A stretch of DNA of 64,000 nt from Phytophthora sp. 'mugwort' (Eukaryota; Oomycota; Peronosporomycetes; Peronosporales; Peronosporaceae): contig JAUCEF010000007.1 in the NCBI GenBank assembly GCA_033558025.1, positions 10,230,001 through 10,294,000 on the forward strand, read 5' to 3'. How positions within the stretch are numbered: position 1 is the first letter of the stretch; each line of letters opens with the position of its first letter. The notes under the pieces are model-generated. The model did no database searches. It saw only the letters and a list, made by a program, of their open reading frames with translations, and was not told where the DNA came from. This document shows positions 55,078-64,000 of the stretch, piece by piece. The position numbers and the translations under genes were made by a program.

Positions 55078-56560
55078 GTGACTGGGGCGGCAGGTAACCC
55101 GCTGGGTGACACAGGTAACATGTGCCACGACAATGACACTCGTCACGTGACGGGATATGGCATGGCCGGCAGTATGACAGGCCATCAAGGCCGAGGGCCC
55201 ACTGATGACTGTGACGTGGCGCGTAATCCACGGGGTGGAGACTGCGAGCATCGCAACTCTGCGACGGTTGTTGGACAAGACATGCCATTCTCGGGTCAGA
55301 CACAGACAGTCCAAGCACCTGGAGACGCAGCTGATGTGACTGTTAGGACTTCTCCGAGGCAAACAGTCTCAGAAGGGAGAAGGCTACGACGCCGAGCGTC
55401 AGCCATAAGAGGCAGGGCGTCTGATGCGTCTAGCATGACGAGTGAAGAGAATCCTGGTGATAGCGACCAGCTATATACACTCGTCAACGGAGTGACAGGG
55501 GAAATCGATGGCGACATCTGTCTCGAGACTATCCCCACTGCGGACGCTCTGTTGGAGCTGGATGAGATGTCCATGGCCGAGTTCGGCGACGCCTTGAAGG
55601 CCGGCGATTTATCCGAGTTGGTCATTCAACGATCTGAAGAGGAGTTAAACGCGTCGTCGCTTTCGGATAAAGCAGTCCTTGAGGACACCAAGAAGGCGAT
55701 GAATGCGCAGACAGGATCCTCGATCCTCAAGGACCCCTCGGATCCGTACTACCCTTTGGTAAACGAGTATCAAGACGTGGTCTCGAAGCACCTCCCACGA
55801 GGCTACCTCCGGATCGATGTGTATGGCATGAGATTTTTACTGGTTCCTGGAACGAAATACTGCGTGACAAGGCAGTGGCCTTTGCCACGCGAACAATGTG
55901 ACGTCATTGACGCGTTCTTCCGTGCTAAGCACGAGGCGGCTATGGTGCGCGAGAGCAAGTCTCCACACTCAACGCCTATGTTCTGTGTCGGAAAGCCGAA
56001 TGGCAAGTGGCGAATCGTTCATGCTTTAACAAGATCAACGCGGCCGCCATTCCGGCGCAGACGCCTATTCCTAGGAAGGATGTTCTCCAGAACATCATGA
56101 CGGGGTGTACGGTGTACAGTGCCCTCGACTTGGTCGATGGATACTATCAATTGCTCATACGAGCAAGCGATATCCCGCTTACGGCGGTCAGCACTCCGAT
56201 CAGTACGCTCTGGGAGTGGCTAGTAATACCCCAACGGCTGTCGAACGAGCCTGCGACGTTCAATCATCGTGTGACGCAACCGTTCACTTGAAATGAGGTA
56301 TGCGCTCGTCAAATTCAGGGTCCACCTGCTCGGCTCAAAGCCGTTTGTGATCTACACTGATCATGCGTCGTTACGCACTGCGTCGCCGTCGCCTCATCTC
56401 TCTCAGAGAATGGCCCGTTGACTATCCTTCTTTGCGGAGTATAACTTTGAGGTGACGTACAAGCCTGGCAGGCAGAACGTCTTGGCCGATGCGTTATCAC
56501 GGAGGCCAGACTATGAGATCGCTCGTCACGACGGTGACTTCGTCTATGACGGACTTGATC
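55078..56560 (+). pseudogene. Gypsy 1 reverse transcriptase / RNase H with internal deletion
   Basis: A long linker leads to the RT start: LPRGYLRIDVYGMRFLLVPG, CVTRQWPLPREQCDVIDAFF, SPHSTPMFCVGKPNGKWRIV. A frameshift near 56027 leads to TPIPRKDVLQNIMTGCTVYS and ALDLVDGYYQLLIRASDIPL. The segment with the catalytic YxDD is absent. The next recognisable text is RNase H (GSKPFVIYTDHASLRTA, PGRQNVLADALSRRPDYE), 56310-56525. The RT cannot work. Confidence 0.75.
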
Positions 56561-56649
56561 CGCGCTGCGTACGCGCATGACGAATCCTGCGTAGATCTGC
56601 TACATGCGTTAGGAAGTGCGGAGTTTGCTAACTCAGACATTAGCTGTCA

Positions 56650-57780
56650 GCGTGGTTGCGCGCGAGGCTGCATCGATACATCCTCGATGCTGGCCTATTG
56701 TACTACGGCATTGGTCCAGAAGACACCCCACGTGTCGAGGTTCCTCATGAAGAGGATCTCAAGTATCGTATCCTCTATGAGGCATATGACACCTCACTCG
56801 GAGGCCATCTCGGTCGAGACCTACAGCTCTGTGAGCTTCCACTACTGATGGCAGAAGCTTTACAAGCGGGTCAGTACTTACATAGGTATTTTGTGAGATG
56901 TAAACGGGTGAAATTCTCGCCACACTCGGCTGCGCCGTTGACCAGCTTGCCTGTACCCATGGGGTGTTGGCAATCCATGAGTATGGACTTTGTGTTCGGC
57001 TTGCCGCGGGATGCGGTGAGCAACACGGGCATCGTGGTCTTTGTCCACCGGTTGAGCAAGATGGATCATTTAGCGGCGGTGCCGGACTCCACCGATGGAG
57101 AAGGGACAGCCACGCTGTTCATGGATCGTTTCTTCCGACAGCATGGTCTGCTAGAGGCAATTGGCTCGGATCGAGACCCCCATTTCACGGTAAGTTCTGG
57201 ACGTCGGTCATTAAGGTGCTCGGCACTCGACTCGACATGTTCATAACGGATCATTCGCAGACCGATGATCAGACGGAACGCGTGAATCGCGATCCCGAAG
57301 ACATGCTTCGGAGTGTCTATGCGGACAGACCCAAGCAATGGAGCGTAATGTGCTCCCACTCGTTGAGTTTGCATTGAACAATGCGGTGCATGCCTCAACA
57401 GGCTTCACCCCGTTCTATTTGAACGGTCTCACACACCCTCGCGTCCCGCTGACGCCACCACTCCATGGTTCTGGGCTTGGTGTGGGAGGGATAGCCGATG
57501 GGATAACTGATATCAGCCTCAGCTGCAGTTCGCAAGCAAGTTTACACGTTCGTGTCTACGCGTTTGAGTATCTTACGACAAATACGCGATGCGATGGCTG
57601 AAAGGTGCTCAGAAGGAATAGGCTGATGAAAAGGGTAGAAGCAACATTGAAGTGTTTAAGGTCGGTGACAGAGTATTATTAAACGCTAAAACTCTACCTA
57701 CAGCTGCAGTGTCGGCGAACCCGCAGATCAAGCTACGGTTCCGCGTAAACCAAGGCGTGTCCGTGATTACCGGCGGCGCG
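56650..57780 (+). pseudogene. Gypsy 1 integrase and tail
   Basis: YDTSLGGHLGRD (zinc-binding region), SMSMDFVFGLPRDA with the first Asp, VFVHRLSKMDHLAAVPDS, IGSDRDPHFT with the second Asp and TDDQTERVNR with the Glu show a D,D-E integrase core. LPLVEFALNNAVHASTGFTP follows. Frameshifts occur near 57190 and 57350. The C-terminal VFKVGDRVLLNAKTLPTA (57652 on) is the usual post-integrase beta domain. Confidence 0.75.
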
Positions 57781-57814
57781 AGCAAGTCATGTCACTCGCA
57801 TCTACCACGCTTGC

Positions 57815-58627
57815 ATGGGATCAGTGTGTCCTGTGGTGGTGGCATCTTCAGCCAATAACAGTCGTAACAATGGTGTGGTAGCTGCGAGCGGCGAGATCAG
57901 CGTTGCCTGGGGCGCCATCACGAGTAGTCTGGAGCCGACCATCGACTTAACCTATTTCCCGTTTATCACTACGCGACTGGACGTGCCGTTTGTGGACCTG
58001 AAGAACCCGCAGGCAATCCTATACAAGCCTTCAAAGAAAGTGCGCTACCTCGATTACTACGCGCAATGGTTCTATCAGCGTGCAGGCATTGATGTCGGTA
58101 ATGGTCATCTGAACACGTGTTTGACCTGCAGTTGTCGGCCAGCACCAAGAATGCAAAGTGTGTGGCGCTGTTGCCGTTTGCTGAGACCTCTTCCGGTAAC
58201 TTCGCGAGCTCAAACACGACCGTGCAGTTCCAGTCATCGCTCGACAGCGCGCCATGGACTGTGCAGGCAGGATCGTCGATTATGAACTTCAACGTTAAGA
58301 TCGGATCACAATAGGGATTCGACATCAGCTATGCCTACGATTTCATGGATTTCTGCAACGAGTTTGCAAAGTACTCCGCAATCAACGGAGATATCACACC
58401 TGAGCTCAGTAATTGCTTGATTGAATTACTACAAATGGTATACCACGAATCGTGTACTGGTCGCTGAGGTTTCACGTCTAACGGAAAAGGACGTACTTCA
58501 ATCGATTCAGGTCATAAGGACCAACGCCTCAAACCAGGGCTGCAACATGCTCGTGATAGTGGCCTTCGAGAACGAGATCGTGCATGACAGACTAACCGGA
58601 GAGGTGACTGAGTACACAGCCAACTAG
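57815..58627 (+). pseudogene. Capsid-like relic 2 (double-jelly-roll major capsid protein candidate)
   Basis: Three frame segments read in order: 57815-~58105 (ISVAWGAITSSLEPTIDLTY, KVRYLDYYAQWFYQRAGIDV), 58117-~58415 (NAKCVALLPFAETSSGNFAS, QAGSSIMNFNVKIGSQ, then across an in-frame TAG at 58312 into DISYAYDFMDFCNEFAKYS) and 58421-58627 (NRVLVAEVSRLTEKDVLQSI, NMLVIVAFENEIVHDRLTGE). Breaks are two frameshifts and one TAG. The order of motifs (an FNVKIG-like strand, YDF helix, INGDITPEL, xVSRLxExD, SIQV, DRLTGE end) resembles Polinton-like-virus capsids; this is pattern recognition only. It follows the gypsy tail directly and has a homologue at 42.86 kb. Confidence 0.5.
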
Positions 58628-59121
58628 ATGTCCCATTCTTTTTTTTCCTCTGTAGGTGCTGGTGAGGAATGCTGCTCAATATCAGGGTTCGTTGACTCCT
58701 TTATAATACACAATCACGTTTCCACCACCTTCCACCACTTCTTCCACCACTTAGCGCTAGCTCTCACACCATCTACAGTCCTTCTAGACCTTATTCCACT
58801 ACTTCCTATTGAGATGGAGCTTGCGTTGTTGTAGGCAAATGCCGAAATGCATATATTGGAATGATTAACTCTGTCCGTTAAGTCTCCCTAAATGCCTACT
58901 CCCTGTTGGCCTCCGCGTTATTTCATGCGTGCGCTTATGCATACACCGGCTCTGGGCCCTCTGAACACCCCAAGAGTGATCAACCAATCCGGGAAAGGTT
59001 CGGGATGAACCTTTCCCTTGGTCCCCATATTGTTAACAAACCGTGCAAGGGTGGTGCAACTTCAACACCGCCAATCACCGCTACGGGACGGCAACGTTGG
59101 TCTTGACACCACTTGCGTCTC
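58628..59121. other. Non-coding spacer with TTCCACCA repeats
   Basis: A T run (58639-58646) and a CCACC-rich tract (58709-58752) are visible. GGGAAAGGTTCGGGATGAAC with its inverse GTTCATCCCGAACCTTTCCC overlapping at 58990-59019 forms a near-perfect palindrome. This may be the 3' LTR region of the copia element, but LTR ends were not identified. Confidence 0.4.
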
Positions 59122-60752
59122 TCAGGTACGCAACGTCTTGGTGCCCAGCGCCTTCGTCAGCATTCCCTCAAGCTGACGCTTCGTGTTGATGTAGTCGATC
59201 TCGACCGTTCCTCGTTCGACGTTTTCACGGATGAAGTGATGACGTATGTCAACATGCTTGCTTCGCGCGTGATAGCCAGCGTTGCTTGCCAGTACAATAG
59301 CACTTTGGTTGCCTTCCATGACTTGCGTGCCTTCCGTGACCATGCCCACGAGCACGGCCGCGTCCATAGCACCTCTTGGGTGCACAGGCTCAACGCCTTA
59401 TACTCAGCTTCCGCAGGCTCAGTGCAACCGTTCTCTGGAACTTCGACTTGAACACCACCAGAACGTTCCCAATCACCATCAGCATGCCTGACATGGAACG
59501 CCTGTCGTCGACGTTGCGGCCCCAATCAGCGTCCGTGTACGCTTCCATCGTGACGTCCTCGCAACCACCTTGGTACACGATCCCAAAAACTCGCGTGTCG
59601 TCTTCAGATAGTGCAGTACCCGAATTGCAGCTCGCCAATGTTGTAGTCCGGGGTTCTCCAAAATCGCGATACCTGCGTTATCGCGTAGGCCACATCCGGG
59701 CGCATACACGTCGTGATGTAGAGAAGGCAGCCGATGAGGGAACGGTACGATCTCGATCGCATCTCAGCACGCTCTGCATCCATTCCATGCGACTGTGCCT
59801 TAGACAGCTTCAAGTTAGCTGCACCTGGTTTGTCCACAGCCTTTGCGCTCTGCTGGCCAAACCGTTCTGCCACGCCGTCGATGTATCGAGTCTGCTTAAA
59901 CATGAGCGTTCCGGCAGTCCTGTCGTGATCAATTTCCATGCCCAAGATGACCTTGGTAGGACCCAGCTCCTTCACCTTGAATACAGCTTTGACAGCGTCT
60001 TTCACGTCACGAATCTCACCACTTGTCATGACCGCGATGATCATATCGTCGACGTACAGCCACACGTACACGAAACCGTTCCGTGAACGCTTCACGTAGA
60101 CGCACTGATTTGCTCCGCAGCTCCTGAAACCGTTCCCCAAGAACACACGATGTATGGTCTTGTTCCATGCATTTGCAGCTTGTCTCAACCCGTAGTTTGC
60201 CTTGATCAGTCGACATATATGGTTACGAATGTTCTCGATCCCGTACGGAATCTCCATGTAGACACGGTCCGTCAGGTCACTATTGAGGAACGCTGTGTCG
60301 GCGTCCAACTGTTCCATAACGTAAGCGTCAACAACGCATACCGCCAGTACGACACGAATTGAATTCATGTTCGCCACAGGTGAATATGTCTCGAAGAAGT
60401 CCACACCGTACTTCTGTTTGAAGCCCTTCGCAACCAACCGGGACTTATAGCGGATCACCCGACCGTGCTCATCACGCTTCTTCTCAACGACCCAACGATA
60501 GCCAATATCACTTTTATCCGTTCCACGTGGAACTAGTGTCCACGTACCGTTCCGCTCATGCGATAGCAACTCAGCATCCATCGCATCGCGCCATGCAGCA
60601 GCTTCACCACTAGTCATCGCCTGCACGTATGTGGATGGCGGGCCTATTGCATCTATGATGCTAGCCACGTACGCCAGTACCGGGTCAGCGATGAGTCTGT
60701 CCTCGTCGATCCTTGTCCGCTTAGGGGACGGTTGTTGTAACGGGCCATCCTG
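59122..60752 (-). pseudogene. Ty1/copia reverse transcriptase-RNase H, decayed
   Basis: The main frame 60668-59604 has EAAAWRDAMDAELLSHERNG, RWVVEKKRDEHGRVIRYKSR, KYGVDFFETYSPVANMNSIR, LDADTAFLNSDLTDRVYMEI, GLRQAANAWNKTIH, the catalytic WLYVDDMIIAV, and SLIGCLLYITTCMRPDVAYA. After a frameshift near 59635 come the RNase H pieces EAYTDADWGRNVDDRRSMSG, LSLCTQEVLWTR and HARSKHVDIRHHFIRENV, ending TKALGTKTLRT. gag, protease and integrase are missing because the 5' part is cut by the gypsy LTR at 60751. Confidence 0.85.
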
Positions 60753-60995
60753 TTACATAACTAAGTAGGTTATTAGATATACATAAGTAGGCAGCCATCC
60801 TCCGGATTGGCTGGTAAGTGGGGAGCCAAACCCATTACAGCCAATCAGGTGTCGGTCCACATTGAGTGGCTCACAGAAGGCCGGGCCAGTTTGCCCCGGA
60901 TTAAAAATAAAACAGAGTTGAATTTACGAGTTTATTAGCACACTTCCTACAGCTAATAGTGTAAGCTAAATAATGGTTGACCTAGTCCCTTTACA
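60751..60995 (+). repeat. 5' LTR of gypsy element 2, with primer-binding site
   Basis: Begins TGTTACATAACTAAGTAGG and ends AGTCCCTTTACA (TG...CA, 245 bp). It is followed by CTGGTAGCACTTTGTAGTCC (60997-61016) as a tRNA primer-binding site. It abuts the copia reading frame exactly, so it marks an insertion into, or a junction with, copia. Confidence 0.65.
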
Positions 60996-61020
60996 CCTGG
61001 TAGCACTTTGTAGTCCTTCG

Positions 61021-62055
61021 CATGACCAGGTTCGAGATGAGTATGAGCGAAGCCCTGTCGGATGATCGAGCGATCCTGGACCACACGGCCTTTCCCCATC
61101 TTACGACTGTGGAATGGAATACCCTACACCGCCTCGCGGCGGTGTCCGGCGAAGTCTTCGTAACGTCGATGTTGAGCTCATCGACACCCGAGTGACAATG
61201 CCAAGCTATCCAAGCCGTTATGGTGCGCGAGCTCGCCGGAGCGAATCGGCGAGTATCAACTCCCTCGCGCACCTCGCGGAACGACGCCGCTAAGATGGAG
61301 ACGTCGATGTATTCAGGCGTCGGACAAGATCGTCTCTGAACCGCTGGTTCCGCGAAATCGACATCGCGATCGCTTCAAGGTTGATTGAATCGCCCCAGCA
61401 AGAATCAACTTCTTGCTGTCCCGCCTCACCGGCATGGCGAAGGAATGGGCCCTCGAGAAACTGGTCATTGACCCAAATGCGTTTCCCACTCTGGATGCTT
61501 TCCAGAGTGACCATCGCCTCGCGTTTGAACCTCCGCAGGACGAGTCACACGTGCGGGCGGACTTCTTTGCGCTAAGGCAAGGCGGGTCCGCGATGCGTGA
61601 CTACGTTCACAAGACACGACACCTAGTATCTTGCGTCGTCACGGATCCGATCGACATGGCTTCGCAAGTCCATGTCTTCATCTTCGAAACGCGCGAGGGC
61701 CTGACACGCTGCTCACTAACGCATGCCGAGCCGAAGACCCTGGAAGAAACGTTTGTTCTCGCGTTACGCGAGGACTATACGGTGTCTTCTTCGTACTCGC
61801 GAGTAGCCTCGACAACACCTCAAGCGCCGATCCCAGAGCCGATGGAGATCGACGCAATCGACGCTTCGACTGGCCGCGGTTGACAGTTCAACCGCGGCAG
61901 TCGTAGTCCCGGAGTCATGAATTGCTTCCGCTGTGGCAAGCCGGGTCACCGCGCGGCAGTGTGCCGTGCGCCTGCACCGGTGTCGGTCAATGCAGTCGTC
62001 TCCCGAGATGACTCTGCACGCCCGGTTCCCAGCAAAAAAAACGACAAGGTCCAGT
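61021..62055 (+). pseudogene. Gypsy 2 gag with CCHC zinc knuckle
   Basis: A short frame begins MTRFEMSMSEALSDDRAILD; after breaks near 61193 and 61330 comes the main Gag frame 61413-61883 ([40 protein letters not shown]). A TGA at 61881 is followed in the same frame by MNCFRCGKPGHRAAVC, a canonical CX2CX4HX4C knuckle. The N-terminal and central Gag are out of frame with each other. Confidence 0.75.
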
Positions 62056-62057
62056 AA

Positions 62058-63330
62058 GTGCGGGCTCCCTACTGGCTGGAATGGAGGTCCGGGTCCCCGG
62101 TGGCAGCCTCTCCTCCTAGCCCCATCGTGCATCACGCACGTTTCAATGCCACTACTACGAACGACGACCCGAGACTGATCACACTCAGTCTTTACGTCGC
62201 CGGCGCGAGGCGTCCACTCCGCGCGCTCCTCAATTCCGGTGCCTCAAACAACTGCTTCCGAGCATCGTACCTGCCGCTGCTGCCGTCTTCGATGCCGGTT
62301 CGCCAAGGAACTGGCGAGCTCGTCATTAAGTTGGCCGGCGGCAACCCACACCGCGTTCCGCGGCGAGTGATCTCGCTTCCGTACACCTTCGACGGCTTTC
62401 GGAGCTCCGACTACTTCTTGGTGTACGAGATGACTCACGCCTTCGATTGCATTCTAGGAATACCGTGGTTGACACGGTATCAGCCGCAAATCGACTGGCT
62501 GGCCCGATCGGTGAAGCGTCGGACCACCTACGACGTGGGTGCGGTGTTCACGCACCTGCTGGTGGCACCTTCGGACTGGCCCCATGACCGAGACGTAGAC
62601 AAATCCACCACCACACACACCTTGCATAGAAATGGCGATATCCCTCTTTGCATGGTGTGTGCTGTGTCGATGGACGAGGCGGTTGAGCATGCGAAGCTCC
62701 CGCATGATATCTGCGTGGCCGAAACTGACTACCCGCGCCTAGAGGAGGGTGGCATATCGGGCAGTGACAGTAGTTCATCGGTCTCGAGCACTCGCCGTTC
62801 GCAGCGACGGCTGAAAGCCTCGCCGCATCCTCGACGCGAACACAACAGTGGACTTGGTCTGTGCCCTCGAGTATACGGAGGAATTTCCACAGCAAAGCCG
62901 CACCATCGAGGTCGCGACTCCTCCCCGCGACGCCGCGTCAATCGTCCTGCTTCCGGGTTTATCCTGGAAGACCTTCCTGCACGACATCAAGGCCGGCGAA
63001 TTCGATCAAGTTTGCTTGATCGCCGACGAAAATCCGCTGACGCACGAACTCAATGTCGTCAACGGATCGGTAACCTTAGCTCGCCCCAAGAGCACTGAAC
63101 CCAAATCGGCTCGCGAAGAGCGCTTCGCAGCCCAATCCTGGGAATCACTTCGCTCTTCTGGCAATCCGGGGTACGACGTCTTCCCGGATAAAATCCCGGC
63201 GGAGCTTCCGGCCGACCGCGGCGCGCAGTATGAGATTGACCTCGCACCTGGCACCGAATATAGACAACGACGCATAAATCCGGTATCGCTGAATGCCATC
63301 CCCCATAGTAACCGAAGATTCACTGCGCCC
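62058..63330 (+). pseudogene. Gypsy 2 protease to start of RT, truncated
   Basis: The protease region reads RRPLRALLNSGASNNCFRAS, with Asn where the catalytic Asp of DSGAS should be, then AFDCILGIPWLTRYQPQIDW. A frameshift near 62850 leads to IVLLPGLSWKTFLHDIKAGE and the RT approach PDKIPAELPADRGAQYEIDL (63187-63246). Homology stops at about 63300, so RT, RNase H, integrase and 3' LTR are missing. Confidence 0.75.
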
Positions 63331-63516
63331 GACAAAAAAGAAGGCACGAACAAATATAAAGGCGTGATTGGTAGAATATAGCATTATCAGAGTAGTAAAA
63401 AGACCAAGGATCATGCGGTCGGATAAAAAAGTGCTTTGGTTAGACTGAAACCTCAGGATGGTGAGGAATTGCCTTTTTAAAGCTACGAACTATTGCATGC
63501 GGGGTGATGGCAATAA
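63331..63516. other. Junction spacer
   Basis: AT-richer sequence between the truncated gypsy and the pogo-like fragment. No feature seen. Confidence 0.3.
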
Positions 63517-63930
63517 TTATAAACTTAATTGCACGGAGGCGTTTTCTTTTGCGGTGCCTCCGCTGCGTCTAGCACTATTTCTTAGCTTTGCTTTAAGTGG
63601 TCCCATTACACCGATATCAAGAGGTTGACAAACCGACATACTGTTCGGTAGTAATGGGACCACAGTAGCGTTAGCTTCCTCTGCTACAACCCGCTGTCCT
63701 TCCTCCGAAACACGACACTCAAAGTTGTCAAGGAGAAGAACAGCGGGGCCATCTATGTCATATTTTAAATTTTTTCTACATATAGCTTCCAAACGTTCTT
63801 GTCCATCCATGCGTTTTCTTGAACTGCGTAAAAATGTCCATCCGGGTATGTTTCTAGCTCGTCTTGCTCAATTTTCCCACCAGGAACGCCGCGTACAACA
63901 AATAGAATCGGTACTTTTTTCCCTAACATT
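63517..63930 (-). pseudogene. pogo-like (DDE_1) transposase fragment
   Basis: In transcript order KKVPILFVVRGVPGGKIEQD and YPDGHFYAVQENAWMDGQER precede LLLDNFECRVSEEGQRVVAE (catalytic LLLDNF block), then VPLLPNSMSVCQPLDIGVMG. 63810-63517 is open. The tail diverges into a Ser-Ala-rich stretch. The part upstream of ~63930 is AT-rich to the window edge. It is a different family from the 38.6- and 47.3-kb copies. Confidence 0.7.
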
Positions 63931-64000
63931 CATAACAATACATCACAGAATATTAATAAATTAAAAACATAATAGCAAATAAAATTAAAATTACCATCAT

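Larger units (their letters stand above)
53500..57800 (+). mobile_element. Ty3/gypsy retrotransposon 1, decayed
   Basis: Order gag (53500-54427), protease, reverse transcriptase, RNase H, integrase places it in Ty3/gypsy. The gag frame is broken several times; its zinc knuckle CFVCRSTTHLKATC is at ~54297-54338. No 3' LTR is found: the integrase tail is followed directly by the capsid-like relic. Individual domains are listed separately. Confidence 0.75.

Noticed and set aside
53069..58627. Retrotransposon with an envelope-like third gene after integrase
   Set aside because: The ORF after integrase has no signal peptide or membrane anchor and its motif order fits a capsid better; a homologue exists without any gypsy neighbour at 42.86 kb.
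1..64000. CRISPR arrays, bacterial operons, rRNA
   Set aside because: No regularly spaced short repeats, no ribosomal RNA text, and spliced genes throughout.

Overview
The window looks like nuclear DNA of a plant-pathogen-type oomycete (Phytophthora-like). The evidence is compact genes with short GT-AG introns (about 65-106 nt), initiator-like CATTT elements close to start codons, and a dense background of repeats with PIF/Harbinger, MULE, Tc1/mariner, pogo-like (DDE_1), Ty1/copia and Ty3/gypsy relics. The organism call is inference from family and structure recognition; no database search was possible.

Layout. 1-14.7 kb is a gene-dense island: the C-terminal part of a VPS13-type lipid-transfer protein, a short NOG1-family GTPase (7 exons), a CDP-alcohol phosphotransferase (ethanolamine/choline phosphotransferase, 4 exons), a SCY1-like pseudokinase (5 exons, minus), Ku70 (9 exons, minus) and a PDZ-domain protein (minus). 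14.7-24 kb is repeat-rich: a dispersed repeat interrupted by half of a foldback-type element, gypsy debris, and an A-B-A'-B' array of long direct repeats. Its first unit carries a complete but decayed Harbinger transposon with terminal inverted repeats and a TTA target duplication. 24.3-28.1 kb holds a BAH-domain chromatin protein and a large oligopeptidase B-like serine peptidase. 28.1-49.4 kb is again accessory: an AT-rich block, a transposon-associated pseudogene, a MULE with a Harbinger element inside its transposase, a mariner element with TA target sites, three pogo-like transposase pseudogenes, SINE-like tRNA-derived pieces and a capsid-like relic. An AAAP amino-acid transporter (49.6-51.0 kb) stands alone. 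51.9-64 kb is a foldback element, pogo scraps, a decayed gypsy element abutting a second and longer capsid-like relic, a decayed copia element cut by a gypsy LTR, a second gypsy element truncated at the start of reverse transcriptase, and a pogo-like fragment running toward the right edge.

The intact genes are housekeeping functions with no evident shared pathway: membrane-contact lipid transport, ribosome biogenesis, phospholipid synthesis, vesicle/tRNA trafficking, DNA end joining, chromatin, proteolysis and amino-acid transport. The least ordinary signal is the pair of homologous, broken reading frames at about 42.86-43.18 and 57.82-58.63 kb. They look like the C-terminal part of a double-jelly-roll major capsid protein of the Polinton-like-virus type. 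This is a pattern-based inference that needs a profile search.
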